Positions 46,050 to 54,828 of a stretch of DNA of 64,000 nt are shown piece by piece (the first letter of the stretch is position 1; the number at the start of each line of letters is the position of its first letter). Position numbers and translations under genes: made by a program. Under the pieces are notes generated by a model that saw only the letters and a program-made list of their open reading frames with translations, was not told the origin of the DNA and searched no databases. This DNA comes from Salinimonas chungwhensis DSM 16280 (GTDB lineage Bacteria > Pseudomonadota > Gammaproteobacteria > Enterobacterales > Alteromonadaceae), in the NCBI RefSeq assembly GCF_000378185.1, contig NZ_KB899390.1, forward strand, positions 40,683 to 104,682. Reading direction: 5' to 3'.

Positions 46050-47044
46050 CGGTTATGTTCCAGATAGGCTTTCACCGGTGGCACCTGGTCGGTGAAAATT
46101 CCATCGACATTGGCATCGTTGAAAAGCCGCTGCAGTAATTGCTGGCTACTAATCCCGTTAGGTAACGCATCAGTGCGAAATGTGTAGGGATGCAACAGTA
46201 ATTTTCTGGTCTGGGCCTGTCTGACCCACTCACGCACCTCACCCAGTCCCTTCGCTGCCTCAGGTTTATCAAACATTTGCGGGATCCAGGGCCCAATCCC
46301 ATCTGCTACTGTGGCCAGCGCGTCCAGTCCCGGCTCACTGAGAAGCCAGTCATAATCAGTCTGAGACTCCTGCCAACTGTTCAGGCCCACTAACTGAATC
46401 AGTGTTCCCTTATAATTCAATTGCTGCCGAATACGCTTGATCTCGGCAAAGTCAAAACACTGCAAAACCAGCCGTGAATCTGGCGCTGTTAAGCCTTCCT
46501 GGTTAATCGTCTGCAGAACGATGTTTGAAATATCAGCACCTTCCTTGTTGTGCCAGCGGGGCGATTTAATTTCGATATACATGCCAGTTTTTCGATTGTA
46601 GGCGGCATTAAGCTCTCGTATCAGTTCAATATGTTCAGCTAAAGTGGCTATCGTAAAATGTGCTGTCGACCCTGAATACCGGTGCGCAAATACGTCGGCA
46701 TGTTCCTTTGTCTGGCGCTCATGGACCTGCAATTTTCGCAGCTCAGCCAGCGTAAAGTCCCGCACATAGAAGCGACCGTCTGCACGCGCCCTGTTGGGGA
46801 AAACCTGCTCGACATTGGTAACGGTTTCCAGATGAATATCATGCAACACAATAGGGGTATCATCGGCGGCTAACACAACATCCTGTTCTATGTAGTCGGG
46901 AAACTGGGCAAAGGCTAGTGTGGCAGCTTCCAGTGTATGCTCAGGCAAATAGCCTGATGCTCCCCGATGCGCAATGATATCCGTAGCCCAGACTGAGCAG
47001 GCAGGATACAGACTGAAGACGATAACCAGGGCGCGAAATAGCAT
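46046..47044 (-). CDS. glpQ: Periplasmic glycerophosphodiester phosphodiesterase
   Basis: A 332-residue GDPD-family enzyme with a signal peptide (to about 20, VWAT). Catalytic and metal-binding residues appear in IIAHRGASGYLPEHTLEA (about 24), YIEQDVVLAADDTPIVLHDIHLE (about 52) and MYIEIKSP (about 160). It hydrolyses glycerophosphodiesters to glycerol-3-phosphate, supplying phosphate and carbon. A Pho-box-like repeat about 80 bp upstream fits phosphate-starvation control. Confidence 0.93.
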   Translation of the reverse strand: MLFRALVIVFSLYPACSVWATDIIAHRGASGYLPEHTLEAATLAFAQFPDYIEQDVVLAADDTPIVLHDIHLETVTNVEQVFPNRARADGRFYVRDFTLAELRKLQVHERQTKEHADVFAHRYSGSTAHFTIATLAEHIELIRELNAAYNRKTGMYIEIKSPRWHNKEGADISNIVLQTINQEGLTAPDSRLVLQCFDFAEIKRIRQQLNYKGTLIQLVGLNSWQESQTDYDWLLSEPGLDALATVADGIGPWIPQMFDKPEAAKGLGEVREWVRQAQTRKLLLHPYTFRTDALPNGISSQQLLQRLFNDANVDGIFTDQVPPVKAYLEHNR

Positions 47045-47122
47045 AGTGTGCTGACCTTCCAGAGATTAGAAAATGCATCTTTTAACGATACAAAGCAGAA
47101 CTTACCACTCTATCAAAGATGC

Positions 47123-47138
47123 CTGACATTTTGATGAC
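47123..47138 (-). promoter_or_regulatory. Pho-box-like repeat upstream of glpQ
   Basis: On the minus strand, GTCAT and GTCAG start exactly 11 bp apart with an AT-rich spacer, close to the PhoB consensus CTGTCATAAA-TCTGTCA. It ends about 80 bp before the start codon. Confidence 0.6.
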
Positions 47139-47517
47139 AACATATCGGTGGCGATATTGATAAATGTAATTTTATGATCCAGCCCATTGGTCTGGGCCCT
47201 TCGGGCAAACTAACAAGCCGTAGTGAGCGACAAATGGTCAGCTGCAACGGCGATCCTTGATTATCTATCCCAGCCTCCTATCAGATTGCCGCAATAAACG
47301 CGCACCAGAGGCAGCTATCTGCAAAGTCACTATTATTCAGACAGCGTGAAAAGCTCATTTACCTGCCGCGTCGCTTTTTTTCTCAATCTATTCCGTTACC
47401 AGACCCGTACATATGACTTTATACGGATAATCAATAATTTGATGGCGCCTGTTCAAGGCATGCTTTTTTAAGCACGGCGATAACAAAAATAATCAGTTTC
47501 AACGATAAGGAAGTAAT
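47139..47517 (+). other. Gene-free region and long leader before nhaC
   Basis: No convincing reading frame in about 380 bp. It contains a small GC hairpin near 47198-47208 (GGGCCCTTCGGGC-like) and a T run near 47380 after a short possible stem. An AAGGAAG-like ribosome site precedes nhaC. An RNA element controlling nhaC is possible but not recognised. Confidence 0.4.
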
Positions 47518-49026
47518 ATGAAAGACGAACAGCACGCGACACCAAGCCTATCACTTGCACTAACGCCTGTTGTTCTGACACTTATTATACTCGGGACACA
47601 GATATTCTATTTTGGCGTATTCGAGCCCCATATTCCTCTTGCCATTGGCGTTGCGTTGGCAAGCTTTGTGGGTATTTACCTTGGACTTAAATGGGAAGAG
47701 GTTCGGGAAGGTATTTTCAAAGTCATCCATGTGGCGTTACCGGCTGTAAGTGTCCTTATTGTGGTAGGCATGATTATCGGCACCTGGATTGCGAGCGGGA
47801 CTGTGCCGACCATTATTTACTTTGGGTTGAAAACATTATCCCCTGAGATTTTCCTGGCTGCAGCAATGGTTATATGTGCAGTGGTAGCAGTGTCGCTCGG
47901 GACAAGCTGGGGAAGTGTTGGTACAGTCGGCCTGGCGCTAATGGGCATTGGCGGAGGGTTTGACATCCCCATGTACTGGACGGCCGGTGCGGTGGTCTCT
48001 GGTGCGTTTTTCGGTGATAAGGTATCGCCATTGTCTGATACGACTAATCTCGCCCCCGCGGTGACCGGAACAGACGTGTTTTCTCACATTAAAAATATGA
48101 TGGCCACCACTATTCCGGCCATGTTAATTGCGTTTTTTGTTTATCTGGGCGTGGGCTATTTTGTTATTGATACACAAAGTGTGTCTTTTGAAAAAATAGA
48201 AGGTATCACTACCACGTTAGAAACCAATTTTGATATTTCATTATGGGCGTTACTACCGGCGCTTGTGGTCATGGGGCTGGCGCTTAGGAAGCTGCCGCCA
48301 TTACCCTCGCTATTTGTAGGTGTTGTGGTAGGGGGCGCATACGCAATGATTGCGCAGGGACAGAGCCTGCAGTCTGTCTTTGATTATGCCAACAATGGCT
48401 ACTCCATCGAAACGGGCATAAGCGAGATAGACAGTTTGCTTAATCGTGGTGGTATTCAATCCATGATGTGGACCATATCGCTGGTATTTATTGCCCTTGC
48501 CTTTGGTGGGGCATTAGAAACCACAGGGTGTCTGAAAAGTATAATCAATTCGATAAAAAGCAAAGCAAAAACATTTGCGGGTACACAGATAGCTGCAGTG
48601 GGAACGGCGTTTTCAACCAACCTGGTGGCGGGCGACCCATACTTATCAGTTGCGTTACCGGGACGGATGTTCTCTCCTGTCTACCGCGGCATGGGTTATT
48701 CTACGCTGAACTTGTCTCGGGCTGTTGAGGAAGGCGGAACCTTAATGTCTCCCCTGATCCCCTGGAATGCCGGCGGGGCATTTGTTATATCCGCGCTGGG
48801 GCTGGGAATTTCGGGAGATAATTTAGAAAACTTACTGTATATCCCCCTGGCATTTGCATGCTGGACGGCGCCATTGATAGGAATATTTTACGCGTATATG
48901 GATTGGTTTTCGCCCAAAGCAACTGAGGAAGAGCGCGAGGAATGGAAGTCATCCGGTGCTGAGATTGCAAAGTTTAATGATAACGGAAAGCCCGTAGAAG
49001 AACAGGTTGAAAAAATGAACACCTGA
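47518..49026 (+). CDS. nhaC: Na+/H+ antiporter NhaC family
   Basis: A 502-residue inner-membrane antiporter with about 12 hydrophobic helices. The family blocks LGTSWGSVGTVGLALMGIG (about 125), GAFFGDKVSPLSDTTNLAPA (about 163) and the C-terminal SPLIPWNAGGAF are all present. It exports Na+ in exchange for protons, fitting a marine cell with a sodium motor. Some NhaC relatives exchange malate for lactate, so the substrate is likely rather than proven. Confidence 0.9.
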   Translation: MKDEQHATPSLSLALTPVVLTLIILGTQIFYFGVFEPHIPLAIGVALASFVGIYLGLKWEEVREGIFKVIHVALPAVSVLIVVGMIIGTWIASGTVPTIIYFGLKTLSPEIFLAAAMVICAVVAVSLGTSWGSVGTVGLALMGIGGGFDIPMYWTAGAVVSGAFFGDKVSPLSDTTNLAPAVTGTDVFSHIKNMMATTIPAMLIAFFVYLGVGYFVIDTQSVSFEKIEGITTTLETNFDISLWALLPALVVMGLALRKLPPLPSLFVGVVVGGAYAMIAQGQSLQSVFDYANNGYSIETGISEIDSLLNRGGIQSMMWTISLVFIALAFGGALETTGCLKSIINSIKSKAKTFAGTQIAAVGTAFSTNLVAGDPYLSVALPGRMFSPVYRGMGYSTLNLSRAVEEGGTLMSPLIPWNAGGAFVISALGLGISGDNLENLLYIPLAFACWTAPLIGIFYAYMDWFSPKATEEEREEWKSSGAEIAKFNDNGKPVEEQVEKMNT

Positions 49027-49347
49027 AGACAGGAGTACCAACAATATCGGTTGGCGTTATAGCCAGCCGGTAGCGTTGTCGGTAAAACAAGAATGATGCA
49101 TATGCGTCGAATTTCTTTGCAAACATCTTGCACAGTATTGTTTCTGCCTGATAGGCCAGCTTACCTAGTCAGCCCAGTGCAATGCGCTACGCTGAAACAC
49201 AGGTTCTTTACGCCCCGGTTTAAGCGTATTCATCGGCCAGCCTCGATACAGGCAAGGACTGGCTTTTGATATTAATCAATTTGGCTGTTCGTTACGACTA
49301 ACCTCAGACTAATTGATAAAATTACCGTAAATTTAACCGATTTAAAA
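49027..49347. other. Gene-free 320-bp region
   Basis: No coding signal. A possible weak terminator for nhaC uses GCCAG (49236-49240) and CTGGC (49259-49263) with an inner CCT/AGG pairing and a TTTT tail. AT-rich sequence follows. Confidence 0.4.
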
Positions 49348-50757
49348 TCAATGCTGGTGGTTTTGCGGCATATTCACAGGATTTTTTATCTGCCAGCTAT
49401 CAGCCTGAGCCCCTGCTATACGGTTGGCTTTTAGTACTCTGTCAGTGATCTTCACGCCTGTAGCAGCCATATCGGCTAATGGTATAACACCGTCCTTTTC
49501 AAAATTACGTCTTGTTCGATGGATATTAAATGTCGTAGAAAAAGAGCGGTTGAAAGTATCCTCTAAGCCTTCTTTGCCCAGTATAAAGCCCAACATCCCT
49601 CCCCACGTAGCAGCTGGGTTGTCCGAGTCCCAACCTGCTAAGGTCGCTATTTTAACGGTTTCCTTATAGTCACCTTCACCGTAAAACAGGCTGACCAGAC
49701 TGGACGCAAAATTAATTCCGGCTGCAAAACAACCGTTACAGTATAAATTTCTGGACGTCATAGTGTATCCGTCCCGCTCCTCAACCTGGTAGTGTTGGTA
49801 AACCGCATCGCGGGTTTCTTCCCACGTATAACCCTGCTGATAGTGACGCAACACAAAATCGTACATCTTAGCTGGATATTCTGCATCCGGAAGATAAGAT
49901 CTGGCGGTGTTCGCCATCCACACAATGTCTGATTTACCTACGTGCTGCCCGATAAAATTAGCAGCCAGCGAGTACATAACTACATAGAACTCAGCGATAG
50001 AGGCAGCTTCGCCATAAGCGACAGTACGTATAGGGAGATCTGCCATTGTTAGGGCTAGATCCGGTCTGCCTGGGGCAAAAAAGCCAAAAATTTCCGTGGT
50101 CAGCTGTGCGTCGATCATATCGTAATGAGGGTTATTTTCCGGCAGACCGGTTGACGGAGGCAGCACACCCTCCAGCATTAAATCATAAGCAGTCTGATTA
50201 GATACCCACAGATAATTCTCATAATTACCTTCTGGGTCTTTACCATAAGGGGTAATCTCCTTGCTTGAATATATATGCCTAAGCCAACCATCGCGAATCT
50301 GTCGGGCACTAAGCTGTGTAGCCTGATGCTCAGCAAGAAGTGTCTGGTACATATACTCAATATCGGTGTCGTCGTCAGAGCCCCAGGGTTCATCGTCCTC
50401 GGCAAACACAAAATCGATAGTTTTGGACAAATCGCTGGGTACACCTTGGCCCCAGATACTTGGCGTATCGGGTTGGCCCCAGTCATCTGAGGTGTAAAAT
50501 GCGCCGGTTTTGATTGGCCCTACGTTGCCAACCTTATCCATTTCGGTTACCAGTCCCGTCCAGTTCGCAATGCTTTGGCCAAGCCAGAATCCGTACATGG
50601 CCTGCTCGTAGTCTGCTTTACTGATGACTAATTCAGTGGGCTGCGCGCGCGACGGAGTAGACGTTGTTGAAGAAGGCGTTTTACCCGTACAGGAAACCAA
50701 ACTAACAACACATATTCCGGCAATAACAAAGCGTTTAGAAACTTTTAACGATGTCAT
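49348..50757 (-). CDS. ADP-ribosylglycohydrolase (DraG)-like lipoprotein
   Basis: A 469-residue protein with a lipoprotein signal (IAGICVVSLVSC, Cys about 23). The DraG-fold blocks YGFWLGQSIANWTG (about 54), GSDDDTDIEYMY (about 127) and AGWDSDNPAATWGGMLGF (about 370) keep the acidic metal ligands of PF03747. Export is notable because studied DraG enzymes act on cytosolic ADP-ribosylated proteins; exported relatives may act on other glycosidic substrates. It stands alone between nhaC and the tat operon, with 399 bp of shared upstream sequence. Confidence 0.72.
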   Translation of the reverse strand: MTSLKVSKRFVIAGICVVSLVSCTGKTPSSTTSTPSRAQPTELVISKADYEQAMYGFWLGQSIANWTGLVTEMDKVGNVGPIKTGAFYTSDDWGQPDTPSIWGQGVPSDLSKTIDFVFAEDDEPWGSDDDTDIEYMYQTLLAEHQATQLSARQIRDGWLRHIYSSKEITPYGKDPEGNYENYLWVSNQTAYDLMLEGVLPPSTGLPENNPHYDMIDAQLTTEIFGFFAPGRPDLALTMADLPIRTVAYGEAASIAEFYVVMYSLAANFIGQHVGKSDIVWMANTARSYLPDAEYPAKMYDFVLRHYQQGYTWEETRDAVYQHYQVEERDGYTMTSRNLYCNGCFAAGINFASSLVSLFYGEGDYKETVKIATLAGWDSDNPAATWGGMLGFILGKEGLEDTFNRSFSTTFNIHRTRRNFEKDGVIPLADMAATGVKITDRVLKANRIAGAQADSWQIKNPVNMPQNHQH

Positions 50758-51084
50758 GAATTATTTGGTTACTTTGTGCATCACTCACTGGTAATAAGGT
50801 ACACATTTCCTTGCAACAAAGCCAATATTCGGCGAGGTTTGGCCATGCCACTTTGTCCTCTAATGGTCACAAAAAACCTTTAATAATACAACTGCTGTGG
50901 CGGGGCTTGCGCGCTATACCGATATGTTGGCCCCGAAGAATAAGACAGTGGCGCATATGAATTTTGGATGCTTTAAAACAATACCTTTTGTCGCTTTTTG
51001 TCCAACCGAATCTGATTTTTAAAGAACCCAAATACAGCAATCCGGCGAGTTTGAACGACACGCCAATTAAACGCTAACGAATTG

Positions 51085-51111
51085 TTCATTTAATCGTCAT
51101 GGTTCAGTCAT
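51085..51111 (+). promoter_or_regulatory. Pho-box-like triple repeat upstream of tatABC
   Basis: TTCAT, GTCAT and GTCAT start at 51085, 51096 and 51107, exactly 11 bp apart. A TATGAA -10 candidate lies at 51125-51130. This spacing is the PhoB operator geometry. The rest of the 399-bp gap (50758-51156) shows no gene. Confidence 0.6.
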
Positions 51112-51156
51112 ATTTAGCTCCCACTATGAATACAACATCAAATTCGGAGGCCAGGT

Positions 51157-51399
51157 ATGGGTCTTAGTATGTGGCAAGTAATGCTGGTTTTACTTATTGT
51201 TATTCTGTTATTTGGGCGAGGCAGGATCCCTGCTCTAATGGGGGATGTTGCGTCTGGGATTCGCTCCTTTAAACAGGGGCTGCAGGATGAAAAATCTGAT
51301 ACTTCATCGCAATCTTCTACAGAGCAAAAAATCGAGCACAAATCAGGCGAGCAGACAGCATCTGAGCAAGATGTCACAGCAGAGCAGAAAAATGCTTGA
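51157..51399 (+). CDS. tatA: Sec-independent translocase subunit TatA
   Basis: An 80-residue protein. One N-terminal membrane helix ([21 protein letters not shown]) with the FGRG hinge is followed by the amphipathic helix [20 protein letters not shown] and a Gln/Glu/Ser-rich tail. TatA oligomers form the pore for folded Tat substrates. A GGAGG site precedes the ATG. It overlaps tatB by 8 bp. Confidence 0.95.
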   Translation: MGLSMWQVMLVLLIVILLFGRGRIPALMGDVASGIRSFKQGLQDEKSDTSSQSSTEQKIEHKSGEQTASEQDVTAEQKNA

Positions 51400-51772
51400 T
51401 TTGAGCTGGGTCGAACTTTTTTTCGTTGGCGTACTGGCGCTCATCATCATCGGACCTAAAGATCTGCCCGAATTTTTTCAAATGTTTGGGCGCTTCATAA
51501 GGAAGATGAAGAAAACTTACGCCGATTTACAGGGCGGTATGAATCAGCTGACCAAAGAAGTGAATATTGTGTCCGGCAAAGCCCAGCCTGGTGATGAAAG
51601 CTGGCGCGCTTTTCTGCCTGAAGATATCAGAAATTTGCCTGCTGATTTCCGGCCCGGATCGATGAGCGCAGAGCAGCACGCCGAGCGTAAAGCTAAAATT
51701 GATAACGCCAGGCGACAGGCAGAGGAAGCAAAACCAAAAACGGAAATACAAAAGGAAAGCGGGCATGAATGA
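51392..51772 (+). CDS. tatB: Sec-independent translocase subunit TatB
   Basis: 126 residues from the ATG at 51392 ([20 protein letters not shown]). This start overlaps tatA by 8 bp and gives the usual TatB N-terminus with its conserved Glu and GPKDLPEF hinge. The amphipathic helix ([17 protein letters not shown]) and a charged tail follow. TatB with TatC forms the receptor for twin-arginine signals. Coupled by an 8-bp overlap to tatC. Confidence 0.95.
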   Translation: MLDLSWVELFFVGVLALIIIGPKDLPEFFQMFGRFIRKMKKTYADLQGGMNQLTKEVNIVSGKAQPGDESWRAFLPEDIRNLPADFRPGSMSAEQHAERKAKIDNARRQAEEAKPKTEIQKESGHE

Positions 51773-52547
51773 AGAGCAGATTGATAATTCCTCAGCCCCC
51801 CTGCTGACACATCTTATCGAGTTACGCACTCGTCTGCTTTATTGTCTTGCTTTTTTTATATCGGTGTTTGCGCTGGGCTATTATTTTTCTACCGACATCT
51901 ATCACTTTTTGCAACAGCCATTACTGGAGCAATTTGGCGCTCAAAACCAGCGAAGAATGATATATACCGGGTTACAGGAGGCGTTTCTTACCTACCTTAA
52001 ACTGGCGTTTTTCACGGCGTTATTCTTTTCAATTCCGCTTATACTTATTCAGGTGTGGCGTTTTCTTGCACCCGGAATGTATGAGCAGGAAAAAAAAAGT
52101 TTTATGCCGCTTTTTGTGATGACACCAGTGCTTTTCACTGCGGGCGCGGCGCTGGCATTTTACGTCGTCATGCCGATGGCCTGGCAGTTTTTTATGAGTT
52201 TTGAGACCGCTGGTGGCAATGAAGTCATTCGGGTCGAACTGGAAGCCAAAGTCAGCGAATACCTGTCATTGGTGATTAAACTTATTCTTGCTTTTGGACT
52301 GAGTTTCGAACTACCTGTTTTGGTCCTCGTTTTGGCGAAAACGGGCTTATTGACATCACACACGCTCAAACACTACCGACGTCACGCAATAGTGATAATT
52401 TTTTTATTCGCTGCGTTTATCACGCCACCGGATTTAATATCGCAAATTGCGCTTGGTATGCCAATTATTTTGCTCTATGAAGTCTCCATTTATCTCGTTT
52501 CGCTTACAGAAAAACGCGCCGCAAAAAACGAAACGGCTGCTGTTTGA
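51765..52547 (+). CDS. tatC: Sec-independent translocase subunit TatC
   Basis: 260 residues from the ATG at 51765, with six membrane helices. Family signatures include THLIELRTRLLYCL at the N-terminus, PGMYEQEKKSFMPL (about 105) and FGLSFELPVLVLVL with the conserved Glu (about 200), then FAAFITPPDLISQI. TatC reads the twin-arginine motif of cargo. The next gene encodes a Tat cargo, PhoX. Confidence 0.97.
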   Translation: MNEEQIDNSSAPLLTHLIELRTRLLYCLAFFISVFALGYYFSTDIYHFLQQPLLEQFGAQNQRRMIYTGLQEAFLTYLKLAFFTALFFSIPLILIQVWRFLAPGMYEQEKKSFMPLFVMTPVLFTAGAALAFYVVMPMAWQFFMSFETAGGNEVIRVELEAKVSEYLSLVIKLILAFGLSFELPVLVLVLAKTGLLTSHTLKHYRRHAIVIIFLFAAFITPPDLISQIALGMPIILLYEVSIYLVSLTEKRAAKNETAAV

Positions 52548-52593
52548 TGATTTCTCACTAATAATATATATGTATGGTTACCTTGAATTTTTT

Positions 52594-52654
52594 GTTCAGA
52601 AAACTGTCATATTTTGTTCGCTTAATCGTCAATAAAATGACGACTAACTGTCAT
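52594..52654 (+). promoter_or_regulatory. Pho-box-like array upstream of phoX
   Basis: Repeat units start at 52595, 52606, 52617, 52628, 52639 and 52650, all in 11-bp phase. They read TTCAG, GTCAT, TTCGC, GTCAA, GACGA and GTCAT; the two best units extend to CTGTCAT. This is the pattern of a multi-site PhoB operator, about 95 bp before the start codon. Confidence 0.65.
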
Positions 52655-52749
52655 TTTTTCACCTTAGTTTAGTAGTTAGCAAGACCGGGAAGGCGTCCCT
52701 GGAGGTACAGGGTTCCAACCACTAAAAACGAATTAAACAGGTGAAAGAA

Positions 52750-54174
52750 ATGTCTAAAGATTCAAACGAAATTAATGCTGTTCAGCCGGCGGTCAACCGC
52801 CGCGATTTTGTTAAAGGCGGCTCTGTTGTCGCTGCCAGTACAGCACTGGCTTCCTTATCTGCCAAAGGCGCAACACTACCATTTTCCTCCAGTTACGGTC
52901 CGCTTACGACGAAAGCGTGCAAAGCAACAGGTCTAGAGCTACTGGCACTGCCTGAAGGTTTTGAATATACCTCATATGGCTGGACCGGACAGATTCAGTC
53001 CGATCGCACACCAACCCCCACTGATCACGATGGTATGGCCGTTGTTGCAGCAAAGCAAAACGTGATTTGTCTGGTACGCAACCACGAGCTTAGCGAAGGG
53101 GAAGGACATAAATGTGAACCCTTGCGGGGACGTGGTGTTTACAATCCTGCGCAATATGGTGGAACAACGAACGTGTTGTTTGATGTGGTTAACGGTAAGT
53201 TTCTGTCTTCTTACAACAGCCTGGGCGGCACGATCCGCAATTGTGCGGGCGGTCCTACTCCGTGGAGCACCTGGCTTTCATGTGAAGAAACCTATATGTA
53301 TGCGCAGGATATCCCCCATGGTTATATTTTTGAAGTGCCAGGTTTTGGCGTTTCAGACGGTATCCCTATTCGTGAAATGGGTCGCTTCACACATGAAGCG
53401 GTCGCCGTCGATCCTGCAACCAGTATTGTCTATATGACGGAAGATCGCGGTAGTTCTGCATTCTATAAATTTGAACCAGCTGGTGGGTGGGGAAATCTCA
53501 AATCAGGTGGCACACTCTACGCCATGGTGCTCAATGATACTCCTCGTCTTGACCTGCGCGGCGGTCTGGTTGAAGGCACCACGTACGATGTGACCTGGCA
53601 AGAAGTTCCTGAGCCTGATGCTTTTAATGAAAGCTGCTTTGATCAGGCTACTAATGCAGCCATCATCGAGCGGGGCGAAGGCTGCTGGTATGACGATGGA
53701 AAAATTTACTTTGTCTCCACATCTGGCGGCGCGGCAAATCTGGGTCAAATCTTTTGTTTTGATCCACGCCGTCAGCAACTTAAAGTTGTCTTTGAGTCAA
53801 CCAGCACATCGCAGGTTGATGGCCCAGACAATATCGCAGTAAGTCCCAGGGGTAGCATTTTAATGTGTGAAGATGGCGGCTCCGATCCTAAACGGTTAGT
53901 TGGTCTGACCCAAAGCGGCGAAACCTTCACATTTTGCGAAAACCGTATCTTCCTGGATCAGGGCGACCTTGCTGTTATCGATGAAGTATACCCAGGGGTT
54001 GCTTCAGGTTTCACCGACAATGTTGGAGATTCTTCTGATGGTTCTAACCGTCGCAGCTTCACCAGCCGGGAATGGTGTGGGGCGTGTTTTTACGGCCGCT
54101 GGTTGTTCGTCAATATTCAGTCTCCGGGCGTAACCTTCGCGATTACTGGGCCATGGGAAAACGGCGCACTATAA
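52750..54174 (+). CDS. phoX: PhoX-family phosphatase, Tat-exported
   Basis: A protein of about 474 residues of the DUF839/PhoX family (PF05787). The twin-arginine signal NRRDFVKGGSVVAASTALASL lies at about residues 17-37. Beta-propeller segments follow: LVRNHELSEGEG, TPWSTWLSCEETY, GRFTHEAVAVDPATSIVYMTEDRG and DGPDNIAVSPRGSILMCEDGG, which hold the calcium and iron ligands of PhoX enzymes. The ATG at 52750 (AGGTGA upstream) is preferred over GTG at 52741. It releases phosphate from organic esters in the periplasm. Some relatives lack activity, so function is likely, not proven. Confidence 0.85.
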   Translation: MSKDSNEINAVQPAVNRRDFVKGGSVVAASTALASLSAKGATLPFSSSYGPLTTKACKATGLELLALPEGFEYTSYGWTGQIQSDRTPTPTDHDGMAVVAAKQNVICLVRNHELSEGEGHKCEPLRGRGVYNPAQYGGTTNVLFDVVNGKFLSSYNSLGGTIRNCAGGPTPWSTWLSCEETYMYAQDIPHGYIFEVPGFGVSDGIPIREMGRFTHEAVAVDPATSIVYMTEDRGSSAFYKFEPAGGWGNLKSGGTLYAMVLNDTPRLDLRGGLVEGTTYDVTWQEVPEPDAFNESCFDQATNAAIIERGEGCWYDDGKIYFVSTSGGAANLGQIFCFDPRRQQLKVVFESTSTSQVDGPDNIAVSPRGSILMCEDGGSDPKRLVGLTQSGETFTFCENRIFLDQGDLAVIDEVYPGVASGFTDNVGDSSDGSNRRSFTSREWCGACFYGRWLFVNIQSPGVTFAITGPWENGAL

Positions 54175-54238
54175 GATGATTTATCATCGTTAAAACAATA
54201 TTGGGCCGTATTGTTGCCCCGAGATATAAGGAATAGTT

Positions 54239-54787
54239 ATGAAAGTATTAGTTTTATTAGCGTCACTATTGGTAGCGGTTCAGGCAAATGCCGCAATAAT
54301 GTCATTAAGCGTACCGGGGTCAGCTTCGGGTATTCTAAGTAGTGAAAGTGGTTGGCTGAGCGGGGATACGTCAGCCATTGATTTTTATACCTTTGAGCTG
54401 TCCTCCGATACGGATCTCAGTTTTTCTCTGAATACCGCTTTTACATCCATGGGCATGAGTTTATATGCGGGCGAAATTATGATGGATCCTGGATTTCTGT
54501 TTAATAACGGCGCTGATTTTTTTGACTTTGCCGGTGAAAGTCTGACATACCTCACCGGGACCGATTCATTCCTGCCTGGGGCGGGGAATAATGAACTCGA
54601 CGCAGGCATAGTAGGAAGTGGTTTTTACACGCTGGCAGTGGGCGGTAATGAAGGTTTCAGCTTAGGCGCTTTTGATTACACGCTGAACGCGACAGCGGTA
54701 TCGGCCAATGTTGCTGAACCGTCGACGTTTGGCATCGTGCTAATCATGCTAGCTGGCCTGTTCTGGGCCCGTCGATACCAAGGTTAA
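54239..54787 (+). CDS. PEP-CTERM sorted extracellular protein
   Basis: A 182-residue protein. A Sec signal peptide (to about 19, VQANA) precedes a Gly/Ser/Asp-rich beta body. The C-terminus has a PEP-CTERM sorting signal: AEPSTFGIVLIMLAGLFWARRYQG in outline, meaning EPS, a hydrophobic helix and terminal Arg residues. Such proteins are processed by an exosortase and usually placed in the extracellular matrix; no exosortase gene is in the window. It starts 64 bp after phoX and ends in a terminator, so it may be co-transcribed with it. Confidence 0.85.
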   Translation: MKVLVLLASLLVAVQANAAIMSLSVPGSASGILSSESGWLSGDTSAIDFYTFELSSDTDLSFSLNTAFTSMGMSLYAGEIMMDPGFLFNNGADFFDFAGESLTYLTGTDSFLPGAGNNELDAGIVGSGFYTLAVGGNEGFSLGAFDYTLNATAVSANVAEPSTFGIVLIMLAGLFWARRYQG

Positions 54788-54806
54788 TTGGTACACGATT
54801 CTTTAT

Positions 54807-54828
54807 AAAAGGGCCGGTAGGCCCTTTT
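54807..54828 (+). terminator. Terminator after PEP-CTERM gene
   Basis: AAAAGGGCC and GGCCCTTTT with a four-base GGTA loop, then more T residues. It closes the phoX/PEP-CTERM unit. Confidence 0.88.
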
